Source: Batillaria attramentaria (taxonomy: Eukaryota > Mollusca > Gastropoda > Batillariidae). Taken from it: 64,000 nt of DNA. Positions 62,755-64,000 of the stretch are shown here, piece by piece; the stretch's first letter is position 1; every line of letters starts with the position of its first letter. The stretch is taken from positions 717,501-781,500 of the forward strand of contig JACVVK020000214.1 in the NCBI GenBank assembly GCA_018292915.2, given 5' to 3'. Below the pieces are notes generated by a model. The model saw nothing but the letters and a program-made list of their open reading frames with translations. It was not told the DNA's origin and ran no database searches. The translations under genes were made by a program, and so were the position numbers.

Positions 62755-63887
62755 TTATGGGCACAGGCGATCCTGCACGCCAGGACGGACAAACGGCCTG
62801 ATGTGCTGTCTCAAGTACTGGCGGCGGGCTTCAGGCAGTCCAGGAGGGGGGATCTCTGCTGGCATGTGAGCTAGGCGCTGTTGGGCAGTAGTAGCATCAG
62901 TCACCATCAGAAATTCTTCTTCAGGTCCATTCAACTCTTTCTTCAGGAAAACAACCCCTGGGCGTTCTGACTGAACCTTGAAGTGAAAGTACTCTTTCAC
63001 GCCCTTGACTGGCCGACACCACCCCTGGAAATATGTCTGCCAGTCATACACCTTCACAAGCACCTCACCAGTTTCTGTCCCAACAAGCTGCGGACGGTTG
63101 ATGCGGCGCTTGGTGCTGGTCTCCACGACATTGCAGAGGTCTTGCAGACAATGTACCTCGCTGAGTCGAAAGCGCCGCTTCAACAATCCAAAACACCAGT
63201 CAGGTGCAAACTTGGTATGACCCGCGGGCATGAAATTCACAGTGATTTCGCTGTGAAGTGCCCGCAGCGTCCTCCACGCCATGTACCACAGTACATACTT
63301 GTTTTTATTTTGTCCACTGCAGTTGTCGCAGTGGACATCCATGCTCATCTCCCCCAGGCCATAGTTCTCCAGGAAGTGATGTAGGAGGGAGATCACCATG
63401 TTGGATCCCTTGCTGCTGCACATTCCCTCATCTATTAAGTAGTTCACTTGCTGAGGAATGGCCTCTGCACAGACTCCAAAAATGCCACACTTGCGAGGAA
63501 CCAAAAAATAGATTGGCCCGGGCTGAAGCGGACTGCTGGGGAGATGAACTTGCTGAGCGAAATCGAAGCTATAGTGCATCCTCCCCAGAAAGGTGTTAGG
63601 TGGGTTCCGGCCGAGGTTGGTGAACCCTGCAGCAGCAGCAGCAGCTTTTGCGTCGGCAACCATGTCGTTGTAAAATTTCCTTTCGGATTCAACAACCTGG
63701 AGATGGTGGAGTTGCTTCTGCAGGAGCCGCATTCGCTCGGCCTCTGGCAGGTGCACTGTTCGGCGTATCAGCTCGTTGTTCTGCTTGCAGGCCCAGCACA
63801 AGTCTGACATGGGTTTCCCCACAACAATGTACGGGGTGTACTGAGCCCACGTATTAAAAAACGAGGACTTCCCCATCGCCCGAAGAC
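62755..63887 (-). CDS. DUF7869-like protein, last exon (possible transposase)
   Basis: On the minus strand, after a tttattttcag acceptor at 63888, 377 codons run to a stop at 62757-62755. An N-terminal SDLCWACKQNNELI suggests a zinc-binding pair, followed by a helical QLHHLQVVESERKFYNDMV. Then come FDFAQQVHLPSSPLQPGPIY, YLIDEGMCSSKGSNMVISLL, MDVHCDNCSGQNKNKYVLWY and FMPAGHTKFAPDWCFGLLK. The D-x-C-x-G-Q-N-x-N and FMxxGHT/S blocks are those I associate with DUF7869 proteins, multicopy in invertebrates and probably nuclease- or transposase-related. The invariant Asp and His could be catalytic; this is inference. Upstream exons lie beyond the window. Frames continuing right of 63887 run through intron and a SINE and are not coding. 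Confidence 0.7.
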
Positions 63888-63944
63888 CTGAAAATAAAGG
63901 ATACATTTTAGATGAAGGTGTGTGTGTGAATGCATTATATAGTA

Positions 63945-64000
63945 GGGTGGGTGGGGGTTTAACGTGCTTTTCCGCCACATAGGGTGATATCAAAGACGGG
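63945..64000 (-). mobile_element. tRNA-derived SINE (family 1), cut by the window end
   Basis: The minus strand reads CCCGTCTTTGATATCACCCT, ATGTGGCGGAAAAGCACGTT and AAACCCCCACCCACC, the 3' half of the family body. The tRNA head would lie past 64000. Confidence 0.8.

Overview
This window is eukaryotic, almost certainly from an invertebrate animal. A marine gastropod or other mollusc fits best, but that is inference from style, not from a marker gene. The evidence is small phase-1 exons in large introns, Ig-type receptor exons, very dense long (CA)n/(TG)n microsatellites, poly-G tracts, tRNA-headed SINEs, LINE fragments and many TIR elements. There are no bacterial operons, no CRISPR array and no structural RNA gene that I can support.

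Host genes: the window holds all or part of four single-pass membrane receptors. At least two have Ig-type extracellular exons, and all follow compatible splice-phase rules. Gene D (minus, 246-696) shows only a transmembrane exon and perhaps a micro-exon. Gene A (plus, 9988-20308, ten exons, 653 aa) has a signal peptide, four Ig-like modules, a transmembrane segment and a tail with three Tyr-x-Asn motifs. Gene B (minus, 26762-32788, six exons, 254 aa) has a signal peptide, one Ig module, a transmembrane segment and a tail with no tyrosine. Gene C (plus, 53020-56108) shows three 3' exons encoding a tail with one Tyr-Val-Asn-Val motif. The order is head-to-head, tail-to-tail, head-to-head. For genes A and B the reading frame stays open and the summed exon lengths divide by three. 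I infer a small receptor cluster that could signal through Grb2-type SH2 adaptors, with gene B lacking that capacity.

Mobile DNA fills most of the rest. 835-6874 is an LTR retrotransposon with two 1306-bp LTRs about 99% identical and no gag/pol. Intron 9 of gene A (14408-19952) holds a 180-bp satellite, a pogo-like TIR element and a 1.6-kb repeat. Further elements are TIR elements at 8961, 21845, 25001, 31545, 39619, 53286 and 60329; LINE fragments at 25778, 38299, 46340 and 52275; and tRNA-SINEs at 18321, 20377, 30192, 41187, 55051, 56416 and 63945.

The centre (33290-39600) is a satellite block. A degenerate ~107-bp repeat encloses a 3.4-kb minisatellite of 51/54-bp units, and a LINE has inserted into the block with a 14-bp target duplication. 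Two selfish-type coding regions lie to the right: a Cys/His-rich exon at 42929-43528 and a DUF7869-like protein at 62755-63887. Most of 43.5-52.9 kb and 56.1-60.3 kb is repeats with no gene that I can support.
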